DNA from: Cololabis saira
Lineage: Eukaryota > Chordata > Actinopteri > Beloniformes > Belonidae
Assembly: GCF_033807715.1 (NCBI RefSeq)
Contig: NC_084591.1
Location: 32,340,590-32,404,589, forward strand
DNA length: 64,000 bases
Reading direction: 5' to 3'
The notes under the pieces were generated by a model. It made no database searches and had not been told where the DNA came from. It saw only the letters and a program-made list of their open reading frames with translations. Made by a program: the position numbers and the translations under genes. Positions 44,771 to 53,909 of the stretch are shown here, piece by piece; within the stretch, counting starts at the first letter, position 1, and every line of letters starts with the position of its first letter.

Positions 44771-45229
44771 TGTAGGAGCCTAAATGTCATTTCAGTTAAT
44801 ATTTGGATAATAGTTTACGTTCATACGTTAATTGGTAATTTATGTTTATTTTGAGAAAAAGGTTATTTACAATATTTACAGATTTAAATGTTGAATATTT
44901 GTGTTTACAATAGGGAAATAATAGGTTGATTTACTGCACTTAAAATAACATGTGTGGGGATACGTTAATTAAGGATCTGTGAGGGTGGGGCTACCTGAGG
45001 AGGCAGTCAGTCAGGACAAGCATGGAGTGGAGCCACATAGTTTTTTGACCTCTCTAACTCTCACTCTTTTTTATTTATCTTGTATTGGATTACTTTTGTA
45101 CCGTTGCAATTTTTGAAGTAAACACTTGAACTTAATCAAGAGGATCCTGTGGAGGTTTTTGTCGTGCATGACATCAGGAGAAATGAGTACAGAGCGTCAA
45201 GCTTAAGGCTTCATGATCAGGAACCTACA
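44771..45229 (+). repeat. BEL 5' LTR
   Basis: 459 bp with TGTAGG...CCTACA ends. AT-rich first two thirds, then GAGGGTGGGGCTACCTGAGG and a T-rich stretch. It should drive transcription; no convincing TATA box stands out. Confidence 0.96.
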
Positions 45230-45541
45230 TTAGTCAAAAAACTTGCTCTTCATGGATTAACGGAACGTGGGACGGCCTGACTGAAAATGTAAGACTGAAG
45301 AAGGAAACAATTTGGTGATTTTTGGAAAAAGAAAAAAAAAAAAAAGGAAAAATGCAACCGGAGCCACCGGAGCTTTCTCTGCCTGGCTTGTTAATTGACA
45401 CGTGTCTGGGGAGGACTGCGTGCACCGCTGCGTGTGAGTACTAAGAAAAAGGAAAAGGATTGTTGTTTGGCTGAATAACAAAGTAAACCCCTTCAGTGCT
45501 TTTAAATTTTTACTGATTAAAAGTGGAAAAATAAGCTTGTC
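45230..45541 (+). other. BEL leader between LTR and start codon
   Basis: 312 bp that should contain the primer binding site. The sequence right after the LTR (TTAGTCAAAAAACTTGCTC) is not an obvious complement of a tRNA 3' end (no TGG at its start). An A-run sits near 45334-45347. Confidence 0.7.
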
Positions 45542-48500
45542 ATGGATGAACAAGACAGTGGAAAAAGGACAGTAAAAATGACTGAGAAGGCTGTAGAGGA
45601 ACACAAGTCTAGGCAAATCCAGGCACGGCGGCACAAGCTATCCCAGTTAACTAGCTTGATGAAGCAGATTGAGCAGTTAATGGAAGATGATGCAAATGTT
45701 GATACTGTAAAAAATAAGCTTCATGTTGACTTTAGTGGCATACAGAAAGAATTTGTGGACCTCAATTCTGGTCTACAGAAACTAATGGATGAGGAGGAAT
45801 TTGTGGATGATCAAAGGAGCTGGTTTGATCAAAAATATAAAGTAACAGATATCTTCTTTTGGAAATGTGAGAAATGGATGAAGGATGTCTTAAAACGTGC
45901 TGAACAGGCTGAAGAGTGTGACAATCAGGTAACACCTGCAGATAGTAGGTCTACATCATCAAGGGTGACCACTAAACGTAGTGTAAAAAGTAGATCTGCA
46001 TCACAATGTGGAAGCACACGCTCGTCATCTTCTTCAGTTAGATTAAAGGTAGAAATGGAGCGTGCATCATTAAAGGCGAAGGCTGCAGCTTTAAAAGAAA
46101 AGTTGGCCATAGAACAGGAAGAGGCAGAGTGGCATGCAGAGAAAGGATGCAGGGAGGCTCAAATGCAAGCAGAGTTTGAGGCCCAGCAAAAGAGGATAGA
46201 GGCTGCAATAAAGGCTAGAAAGGAAATGCATGCAATGCAGACAGCGCTTGCTGAGTCTGATGCTAAGATGGAGGTTTTGCAGAAATATGAATGCCCTCAA
46301 GAAGACGATGGCATCAGCCAAGCTGATGATCAGGATGATAAAGCGGATACTAAACCTACCTTTCAGCTATCATCAAGGCCCGCTTTACCAACCCCCAGCA
46401 TTCAACATACTGCTCCACCAGCAACAAGTCAAATGGCCATGTCTGCACCAAAGGCTGAAATTAAAGACCAGCAAGGACCAGTGATTGATGGGCTTTGCCA
46501 AGCCATCTCTCAGCAAGCCAACGTCACAGAGTATCTTGTGAAGAATCACAAAGCATCTCTACTTCCTGATCTCACCATTCCAACATTCAACGGTGAACCA
46601 ATGGAATACAAATCCTTCATTAGAGCCATTGAACATGGAATTGAAAGCCGCACTGGTGACTATCGCGATCGCCTTCAATTTCTGCTACAGTATACAAGTG
46701 GACGACCACATGAACTGGTTAAGAGCTGCATCCACATGGAGCCTTCAGCAGGTTATGCTAAAGCAAAACAAATGTTACACGAGTTCTTTGGCGATGACTT
46801 CAAGATAGCAGAAGCCTACATAAAGGAGGCTTTGGATTGGCCGACAATTAAGCCAGAAGATGGTGTTGCTCTTCAGGCTTTTGCATTATTCGTCACAGGC
46901 TGCTCTAACACCATGACAGATATTAGCTACATGGAAGACTTGGACAACACAGCTAATATAAGGGCGCTGGCAAATAAACTTCCATATAAACTCAAGGAAT
47001 GTTGGAGAAGGTCCGCCTGCGACCTGCAAGAAAGGACAAAGAAAAGAGTGAAGTTTAAGGATTTTGTTGACTTTGTGAACCATCAAGTTAAGTATCTTTT
47101 GCACCCGCTCTATGGAAACATAAAGGACACCACAATAAGCACGAAAGATCCTGTGAGACAGAAACCAAAATCACAATATGAAGAGACATTCAAACCAAAG
47201 AAGGTGTTCACAACTGTTGTGTTTCCCAAGACAGAAAATGACAATCCAACAACACCAAAAATACAACCCGTCTCAGTGGATGCTAGCAGCAGACCTTGTG
47301 TTTATTGCAAAGGTGAGCAACACAGCCTCACTGTCTGCAGAAAATTTAAGAGCAAGCAACACAAAGACAAGATTGATTTCTTGAGGAGTAAAGGTTTGTG
47401 TTTTGCATGTTTGAAACACGGTCATATGAGCAGCAGCTGCAAACAGAAGCTCCAATGTCAAGAATGCTCGAAACTGCATCCCACACTTTTGCACATCACC
47501 AATAAAGACTCTAAAGAAGAGACAACAAAAGAAAGTTGTGAACAACAAGCTGTATCAAGCGCTCTTGTACAAGCAACAGCAACCTTTGGTGTCACTGGGG
47601 CCGGTAAGGAAGACTGTGTTCTTTCGATCATTCCAGTGTGTGTTAAGGCGCAAAAGGGAACCAAGATAGTGACCACGTACGCGTTTTTGGATCCAGGTAG
47701 CTCAGCTACTTTCGCTACAGAGTCACTGATAAACCAATTGAACATGAGTGGACGCACTGTAAACATCTCATTGCGAACGATGGGGAATGAATCGATCGTG
47801 AAAACACGTATCGTGACTGGTCTGGAAATCAGCAGCTTGGACGGCAACAAGTTTGTTGAACTTTCTGAGGTGTATTCACAGAAAGCCATTCCTGTGACTA
47901 AGGACAATATCCCCTGCCAAGAGGATATTGATAGGTGGCCCCACCTGAAGGAGGTGAAAATTCCCACTATACAAGCAGAGGTTGGATTACTCATAGGAGC
48001 AAATGTTTCCAAGGCGATGGAGCCACTGCAAGTGGTTAACAGCGTGGACAACGGACCATACGCCGTGAGAACAGTATTGGGCTGGACAGTGAATGGACCA
48101 CTCAAAGGTGGAAGCGACATAAGGGAGACAAACAAACTGACAGGAATTACTGTAAATCGAATCTCAGTAGCTAAGCTGGAAGAGCTCTGGCAACTGCAGT
48201 TCAAGCAGGACTTTCCTGATGCTGGACAAAACGAAGACATCGAGATGTCAAAGGATGACCATCAGTTTATCAGAATGGTGTCGGAATCGGCAATACTTGA
48301 AGATGGACATTACAGTGTTTGCCTTCCAATGAGGAAGAAGTCTGTGCGTATGCCAAACAACAGGGCAGTTGCGGAGCAACGTGCATTGAACTTAAGAAAA
48401 AGATTCTCCAGAGACGTCAAGTTTTATGGAGAATATGCTGCATTCATGAATGACGTCCTGAAGAAAGGCTACGCAGTGAAGCTCGAAGGTGCTGAACGTG

Positions 48501-51500
48501 AAGCTATTGATGGGCGAACGTGGTATCTGCCTCACCATGGAGTCAGACATCCAACCAAAGGGAAACTGCGTGTCGTCTTTGACTGCGGGGCGAGCTTCCA
48601 AGGAACAACATTGAATCAACAGCTCCTACAGGGACCCGACCTAACAAGCTCGCTAGTGGGGGTCCTCATGAGGTTCCGACAGGAGACAGTGGCGGTCATG
48701 GCTGATGTGGAAGCCATGTTCCACCAGGTCCGAGTCATCAGTGAAGACACAGATCTCTTCAGGTTTCTCTGGTGGCCTGAAGGGAACTATGAGCTGGACC
48801 TCGTTGAACACAAGATGTTGGTTCACATCTTTGGTGCAACATCGTCACCAAGTGTTGCAACTTTTACACTTCAGAAATGTGCAACAGATTTTGCGGACCA
48901 ATTTGGTCAAGAGACGGCCAAAACTGTCAAGAAAAATTTTTATGTGGACGACTGTCTTAAGTCAGTTTCTGACGAAGAGACAGCCATCACCCTGTGTGCT
49001 GAGTTGAGATGCATGTTGGAAAAGGGTGGATTTCGGCTGACGAAATGGTCAAGCAACAGCAGGAAGGTGCTCAACTCAATCCCAGAAAAGGAAAGAGCAC
49101 AAGGGTTCCAAGATCTGGACTTGGATGAGGAAAACCTGCCGATGGAGAGAGCTTTGGGCATCCAGTGGTGTGCTGAATCGGATCAGTTTAGGTTCAAGAT
49201 CAACCTTAAGGACCGACCACACACTAGGAGGGGCCTGCTTTCCCTAGTCAGCTCCATTTTTGATCCGTTGGGCTTTCTCGCTCCAGTAATACTTCCTGCC
49301 AAAAGAATTCTGCAGGATTTATGTCGGCAGAAGTATAGCTGGGACGAAGATCTGCCAGACACTGTTGTTAAGAGCTGGAAGAGGTGGTTCTCCAGTCTGC
49401 CACAGCTTGAGAAATTCGGAGTTGACAGATGTGTCAAGTCAAAGCAGTTTGGGGCGCCAGTCTTCGCGCAACTTCATCACTTTGCTGACGCGAGTGAAGA
49501 CGCTTATGGAACAACAAGCTACCTATTGCTGCATTCTGCAACTGGTGAAACTCAGTCCACCTTGATCTTAGCAAAGACGAGGGTTGCACCCTTGAAGTCA
49601 CCAACTATCCCAAGAATGGAATTGACTGCAGCCACAGTTGCAGTAAAGATGGATAAGCTTATGAGGAAAGAGCTGGAGCTGGAACTTCATGAATCGGTCT
49701 TTTGGACGGATAGTACGGCTGTACTAAAGTACTTGAACAGTGAAAGCGCCAGGTTCAAGACGTTTGTTGCGAATAGGGTGTCAGCAATCCTGGAACACTC
49801 TAATACATCACAGTGGCGATATATCAACACCGCTCTGAATCCCGCCGATCATGTCTCAAGAGGACAGACAGTGGAAGCATTTTTGAGAAACAAGAGCTGG
49901 CTTTCAGGACCCAGTTTCTTGCTCAGCTCACAAGATCAGTGGCCCAAAAATCCAGATCCTGGAATGCTGGATATTGACGACCCAGAGATCAAGAGAGTGA
50001 CCCAAGTGTATGTAATTCAGGCACAAGAGCCCGAAGACTCTATGCACCAGTGGATGAACCACTACTCTTCCTGGACAGCATTGAAGCGTGCTGTTGCCTG
50101 GTTTCTTAAACTTAAAGACTTGCTTTTAGAGCTCAAAGAAAAGAGAAAGGATCTAAACACCGTGGATGAAGAAAGCAGGATGATCAAATTCAAGAAAGCT
50201 TTCAAAGGAAAGAATCTGACTTGTGACGACTTGGCCAAAGCAGAAACAGAGATTGTCAAGTATTGTCAAAAGCAAGGTTTCAAGGAGGATTTGGCAATGC
50301 TGAAAGAACATCAAAGGATAAAGAAGAGTAGCTCACTCTTTAAGCTAAATCCAGTACTCCAAGATGGAGTAATGCGAGTCGGTGGAAGGCTAAGCCGTGC
50401 TGCTATGCCCGATGACTCCAAGCAGCAAGCCATCTTGCCTAAGGATTCACACATCACCAGGCTTGTGCTTAGTCACGTTCATGACACTACAGCTCACGCT
50501 GGAAGGAATCACATGTTGGCTCAGCTACGTCAAAGATTCTGGATCCCTGGAGCTAGCGGAGCCATCAGAAGGTTCCTGTCCAAGTGTGTCACCTGTAAAA
50601 GACTACATGGAGCTGCTGGCAAGCAACTCATGGCAGATCTACCAGTATGCAGGGTTCTGCCCGACGATCCTCCATTCACAAGAGTTGGTATGGATTATTT
50701 TGGCCCGTTCCAAGTGAAAAGAGGAAGAGGCCAAGTGAAGAGATACGGCGTTATTTTCACGTGTCTTGCCATACGTGCCGTCCATCTAGAGGTCGCATCA
50801 TCACTCGACACTGATGCATGTCTCAACGCAATCCGAAGATTTCTTGCCAGAAGAGGACAAGTCAGAGAAATGTATTCAGATAATGGAACCAATCTCCGGT
50901 CAGCTGACAGTGAGATGAAGAAATCGATCAGGGAATGGAACATCAGCATGATCGAGAAACACTTACAACAGAAAGGTGTTCAGTGGCATTTCAATCCTCC
51001 AGCAGGCTCTCACCACGGAGGAAGCTGGGAGCGGCTAATTCGTTCAGTAAGAAAAATCCTGAACATCACAGTGAAGGAGCAACTTTTGAATGAAGAGGGT
51101 CTCCACACCTTACTTTGTGAAGCTGAGGCAGTCATAAATAGCAGACCCATCACAAAGGCATCGTCAGACCTCAATGATTTAGAGGCCTTAACCCCCAACC
51201 ACTTGTTGTTACTCAAGGTCAAAGCTGAATTACCACCAGGAGTATTTCATAAGGATGACCAATATGCCAGCCGCAGATGGAGACAGGTGCAATACCTCGC
51301 AAATGTATTCTGGAAACGCTGGTGCAGAGAATACCTCACGCAGCTCCAAGAACGTCAGCGATGGTCTTCGCCTGGAAGAAACTTCCGTGTGGGTGATGTG
51401 GTGCTGATTGTGGACGACACTTCACCAAGAAATTCATGGCCACTTGGAAGAATTGTGGAGACCTTTCCCGACAAACATGGCTTTGTTCGTCAGGTGAAGG

Positions 51501-51574
51501 TGAAGACCAAGACAAACGAGCTTTGTCGCCCGATAACAAAGCTGTGCCTTCTTCACGAATCAGAGGACATCTGA
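45542..51574 (+). CDS. BEL/Pao gag-pol polyprotein, 2010 aa, uninterrupted
   Basis: Begins with ATG after a stop-containing leader. Residues about 1-130 are a charged gag-like part; about 170-245 an Ala/Glu/Lys coiled coil. At about 338-480 is a DUF1759 capsid-like region (TIPTFNGEPMEYKSF). At 585-650 are Cys/His knuckles. At about 710-860 is an A17-type aspartic protease with D717 in LDPGSSATF. The RT has D1055 (MADVEAMFHQV) and D1136/D1137 (FYVDDCL). RNase H has D1316, E1360 and D1390. The integrase has a zinc finger H1645, H1652, C1682, C1685 and catalytic D1718, D1780, E1830. DUF5641 follows from about 1911. All catalytic residues looked for are present. It would be cleaved into gag, protease, RT-RNase H and integrase. 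Confidence 0.96.
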   Translation: MDEQDSGKRTVKMTEKAVEEHKSRQIQARRHKLSQLTSLMKQIEQLMEDDANVDTVKNKLHVDFSGIQKEFVDLNSGLQKLMDEEEFVDDQRSWFDQKYKVTDIFFWKCEKWMKDVLKRAEQAEECDNQVTPADSRSTSSRVTTKRSVKSRSASQCGSTRSSSSSVRLKVEMERASLKAKAAALKEKLAIEQEEAEWHAEKGCREAQMQAEFEAQQKRIEAAIKARKEMHAMQTALAESDAKMEVLQKYECPQEDDGISQADDQDDKADTKPTFQLSSRPALPTPSIQHTAPPATSQMAMSAPKAEIKDQQGPVIDGLCQAISQQANVTEYLVKNHKASLLPDLTIPTFNGEPMEYKSFIRAIEHGIESRTGDYRDRLQFLLQYTSGRPHELVKSCIHMEPSAGYAKAKQMLHEFFGDDFKIAEAYIKEALDWPTIKPEDGVALQAFALFVTGCSNTMTDISYMEDLDNTANIRALANKLPYKLKECWRRSACDLQERTKKRVKFKDFVDFVNHQVKYLLHPLYGNIKDTTISTKDPVRQKPKSQYEETFKPKKVFTTVVFPKTENDNPTTPKIQPVSVDASSRPCVYCKGEQHSLTVCRKFKSKQHKDKIDFLRSKGLCFACLKHGHMSSSCKQKLQCQECSKLHPTLLHITNKDSKEETTKESCEQQAVSSALVQATATFGVTGAGKEDCVLSIIPVCVKAQKGTKIVTTYAFLDPGSSATFATESLINQLNMSGRTVNISLRTMGNESIVKTRIVTGLEISSLDGNKFVELSEVYSQKAIPVTKDNIPCQEDIDRWPHLKEVKIPTIQAEVGLLIGANVSKAMEPLQVVNSVDNGPYAVRTVLGWTVNGPLKGGSDIRETNKLTGITVNRISVAKLEELWQLQFKQDFPDAGQNEDIEMSKDDHQFIRMVSESAILEDGHYSVCLPMRKKSVRMPNNRAVAEQRALNLRKRFSRDVKFYGEYAAFMNDVLKKGYAVKLEGAEREAIDGRTWYLPHHGVRHPTKGKLRVVFDCGASFQGTTLNQQLLQGPDLTSSLVGVLMRFRQETVAVMADVEAMFHQVRVISEDTDLFRFLWWPEGNYELDLVEHKMLVHIFGATSSPSVATFTLQKCATDFADQFGQETAKTVKKNFYVDDCLKSVSDEETAITLCAELRCMLEKGGFRLTKWSSNSRKVLNSIPEKERAQGFQDLDLDEENLPMERALGIQWCAESDQFRFKINLKDRPHTRRGLLSLVSSIFDPLGFLAPVILPAKRILQDLCRQKYSWDEDLPDTVVKSWKRWFSSLPQLEKFGVDRCVKSKQFGAPVFAQLHHFADASEDAYGTTSYLLLHSATGETQSTLILAKTRVAPLKSPTIPRMELTAATVAVKMDKLMRKELELELHESVFWTDSTAVLKYLNSESARFKTFVANRVSAILEHSNTSQWRYINTALNPADHVSRGQTVEAFLRNKSWLSGPSFLLSSQDQWPKNPDPGMLDIDDPEIKRVTQVYVIQAQEPEDSMHQWMNHYSSWTALKRAVAWFLKLKDLLLELKEKRKDLNTVDEESRMIKFKKAFKGKNLTCDDLAKAETEIVKYCQKQGFKEDLAMLKEHQRIKKSSSLFKLNPVLQDGVMRVGGRLSRAAMPDDSKQQAILPKDSHITRLVLSHVHDTTAHAGRNHMLAQLRQRFWIPGASGAIRRFLSKCVTCKRLHGAAGKQLMADLPVCRVLPDDPPFTRVGMDYFGPFQVKRGRGQVKRYGVIFTCLAIRAVHLEVASSLDTDACLNAIRRFLARRGQVREMYSDNGTNLRSADSEMKKSIREWNISMIEKHLQQKGVQWHFNPPAGSHHGGSWERLIRSVRKILNITVKEQLLNEEGLHTLLCEAEAVINSRPITKASSDLNDLEALTPNHLLLLKVKAELPPGVFHKDDQYASRRWRQVQYLANVFWKRWCREYLTQLQERQRWSSPGRNFRVGDVVLIVDDTSPRNSWPLGRIVETFPDKHGFVRQVKVKTKTNELCRPITKLCLLHESEDI

Positions 51575-51722
51575 TGGACTGTTCTGAAGCCAAGGCCTCA
51601 TTTTGAATGGGGCAAAGAACAAAGGGACAATTTATAGTAATTTTATTTAGGCTTCTTTAATTCAAGTTGACACTTTTGGAGTAATTGTTTCAAGAACATT
51701 GACAACAATTAGAGGCCGGTAA
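51575..51722 (+). other. BEL 3' region with polypurine-tract candidate
   Basis: 148 bp between stop codon and 3' LTR. ATTAGAGGCCGGTAA directly before the LTR is the best, rather short, polypurine-tract candidate for plus-strand priming. Confidence 0.6.
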
Positions 51723-52181
51723 TGTAGGAGCCTAAATGTCATTTCAGTTAATATTTGGATAATAGTTTACGTTCATACGTTAATTGGTAATTTATGTTTA
51801 TTTTGAGAAAAAGGTTATTTACAATATTTACAGATTTAAATGTTGAATATTTGTGTTTACAATAGGGAAATAATAGGTTGATTTACTGCACTTAAAATAA
51901 CATGTGTGGGGATACGTTAATTAAGGATCTGTGAGGGTGGGGCTACCTGAGGAGGCAGTCAGTCAGGACAAGCATGGAGTGGAGCCACATAGTTTTTTGA
52001 CCTCTCTAACTCTCACTCTTTTTTATTTATCTTGTATTGGATTACTTTTGTACCGTTGCAATTTTTGAAGTAAACACTTGAACTTAATCAAGAGGATCCT
52101 GTGGAGGTTTTTGTCGTGCATGACATCAGGAGAAATGAGTACAGAGCGTCAAGCTTAAGGCTTCATGATCAGGAACCTACA
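51723..52181 (+). repeat. BEL 3' LTR
   Basis: 459 bp, same length and, by eye, the same sequence as the 5' LTR; followed by GTCCC. Confidence 0.96.
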
Positions 52182-52640
52182 GTCCCATTCAGGAAAAGTG
52201 CTTTTGGGCAGTCAGCGTTTTCATACCGAGCATCTCATACATGGAACACAGTAGCAAATGTCATACGAGACAGACCCACCCTCACCTCCTTCATTAAACA
52301 CTTAAGAACAAGCTTCTAGAGAATCAAGTCTGCACTCATATTACATCTTAGTGCATTTTATTGTATGTTTTATCTTATATCTTAGTGTATTTTATTGTGT
52401 TTTCTTCTATTGTGTATTTATTAGTGTATTTTACTGCTGTGTGTCATCATTTCTTGGACTGTACTGTATGTGTGTCTGGAACCTTCTTTTACATCATCCT
52501 GACCCAGGGACTAAAGAGGCAAATTAGCCACTGGCTATAATCTAACATATTTACATGAAAATGTTATTATTAATATGTACTGTCCCTGGTTCTTTTCCTT
52601 TAAAAATAAAATACAAATACAAATACAAATAATAAGATTC
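52182..52640 (+). pseudogene. LINE C-terminal frame, right half, 3' UTR and (ATACAA)n tail
   Basis: After one GTCCC the frame of 44455-44770 continues: RKSAFGQSAFSYRASHTWNT, then PTLTSFIKHLRTSF and a stop at about 52317. A T-rich 3' UTR and ATACAA repeats (about 52611-52630) end it. Removing the BEL and one duplication copy rejoins the two halves in frame. Confidence 0.88.
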
Positions 52641-52813
52641 GGCCTCCTGGTTTTGTTTCCTTCTATCACAAAAAACGACCTAAGAGATCAAAATTTACCG
52701 TGATTTTTCTCAGAGATGTGTGACCCCATTAATCTAGGGGAGATTTTCACTGGAACGACGGTGAAGATGAGCCTGAACGTTGATGCTGCGTGGGGTGCAC
52801 CTCTGCAGACAGA

Positions 52814-52827
52814 CCACTAGATGGCAG
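52814..52827 (+). promoter_or_regulatory. CTCF core motif match
   Basis: CCACTAGATGGCAG fits the vertebrate CTCF core CCASYAGRKGGCRS at all 14 positions. Binding is untested; a single motif is expected by chance now and then. Confidence 0.4.
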
Positions 52828-52849
52828 ACAGACAGCACGGGGATCTGCA

Positions 52850-53125
52850 GGTGATGGCTGGACACCTTCAGTGAAACAGATGGGAGGGCGCTTCACATCA
52901 TCTCTTATGTATACATTTTATTTTCTATGATTTGCTCTGATAACTCTGATTAAAGAGAGATTAAAGCAAAGATTTAGTCATAATTATCATGGAGTCTCCT
53001 CTACCAGAAACACAAATTTAAAGGTTTCACTGATTTATGAAGATAAAAGCTGGATTTTTACTCTTTTTAATTTTTATTTATTTTCTTTTATTGATTCATT
53101 CCAGACATGTCAAAACCACTCTATA
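52850..53125. other. Non-coding, nothing recognised
   Basis: AT-rich DNA between the CTCF-like motif and the CA/CG array. Confidence 0.4.
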
Positions 53126-53130
53126 ACAAC

Positions 53131-53169
53131 ACACACGCGCACGCACACGCACGCACGCACGCGCGCGCG

Positions 53170-53216
<47 letters not shown>
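53131..53216. repeat. (CA)n/(CG)n alternating purine-pyrimidine tract
   Basis: CACGCACG units, then about nine CG pairs, then about 25 CA pairs. A strong Z-DNA-type sequence. Confidence 0.97.
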
Positions 53217-53218
<2 letters not shown>

Positions 53219-53360
53219 TTTGATCATATAGAATCCCTTTGTAAATTAAGGTTTATTAAAGACTGAATCTATTTGAACTGAATGTACACAAAATAAATAC
53301 ATTTATAAAATAAATCTATACCCAATGTGTACACACTTATCTATATACACATACCTATAT

Positions 53361-53382
53361 ACCCCCCCCCCCCCCCCCCCCT
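53361..53382. repeat. Poly(C) run of about 22
   Basis: Uninterrupted C-tract between ATATAC and CTAACAG. Confidence 0.95.
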
Positions 53383-53394
53383 AACAGTTCTACC

Positions 53395-53905
53395 ACATCT
53401 GGGAGTTTTAGTCGGCAGGAGTTTATAAATAATCATTAGTGAGGTCCTGGAAAACTGCCTTATGAACCGGACTGATGGCTCTTTCCTGGAGTGTGCTTAA
53501 AGGTTGGAGTGAGGATTTATAGGCGATGCCCCAAACTTCCACACAATAATTAAAATATGTTAAAAATAATTAGCAATATACAACATGCTTTGTTATTCAG
53601 TAGATATTGAGCTTTACTGAGGACTGAAATACGTGTGGATAGTTTAGCTTGAATATGTTGGATCGGAGGTTTCCAGCAGATCACCACACCCAAAAACTTC
53701 ATTAACTCTGTCTACATGTACACCCTCTATCGCAAATAAGCTGCTGTAGATTCTCCCCTGCACAGAAAATATTTGTATCATAAGTGAACAGAACAAGTTG
53801 TAGTACTTTTGAAACTTTGCATATGTCATTTATGTATAGAATAAAGAGTTTAGGTCCCAATACTGGCCCCTGGGGGACACCACATACAACGTCCAAGCAT
53901 GATGA
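53395..53905 (-). pseudogene. LINE RT fragment (CR1/L2/Rex1 group)
   Basis: The minus strand reads CGVPQGPVLGPKLFILYIND with FTYDTNIFCAGENLQQL (the usual FADDTN has become FTYDTN, so a catalytic Asp is lost). After a gap come LSTRISVLSKAQYLLNNKA and NYCVEVWGIAYKSSLQPLST. It is truncated and inactive. Confidence 0.82.
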
Positions 53906-53909
53906 TTGA

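Larger units (their letters stand above)
44771..52181 (+). mobile_element. Complete BEL/Pao LTR retrotransposon, apparently intact and young
   Basis: 7411 bp: LTR (44771-45229), leader, one 2010-codon gag-pol frame, short 3' region, LTR (51723-52181), with the 5-bp duplication GTCCC. Both LTRs are 459 bp, start TGTAGG, end CCTACA, and I find no difference between them by eye. The domain order protease, RT, RNase H, integrase with the PF05380-type A17 protease and a C-terminal DUF5641 marks BEL/Pao. There is no envelope frame. Identical LTRs plus an open frame imply a recent insertion. Confidence 0.96.

Noticed and set aside
47458..48240. 260-residue minus-strand frame inside the BEL element
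   Set aside because: Antisense shadow of the gag-pol frame; no family features.
51575..51722. Envelope gene in the BEL element
   Set aside because: Only 148 bp separate the pol stop from the 3' LTR, and no second frame exists, so it is a retrotransposon without envelope.
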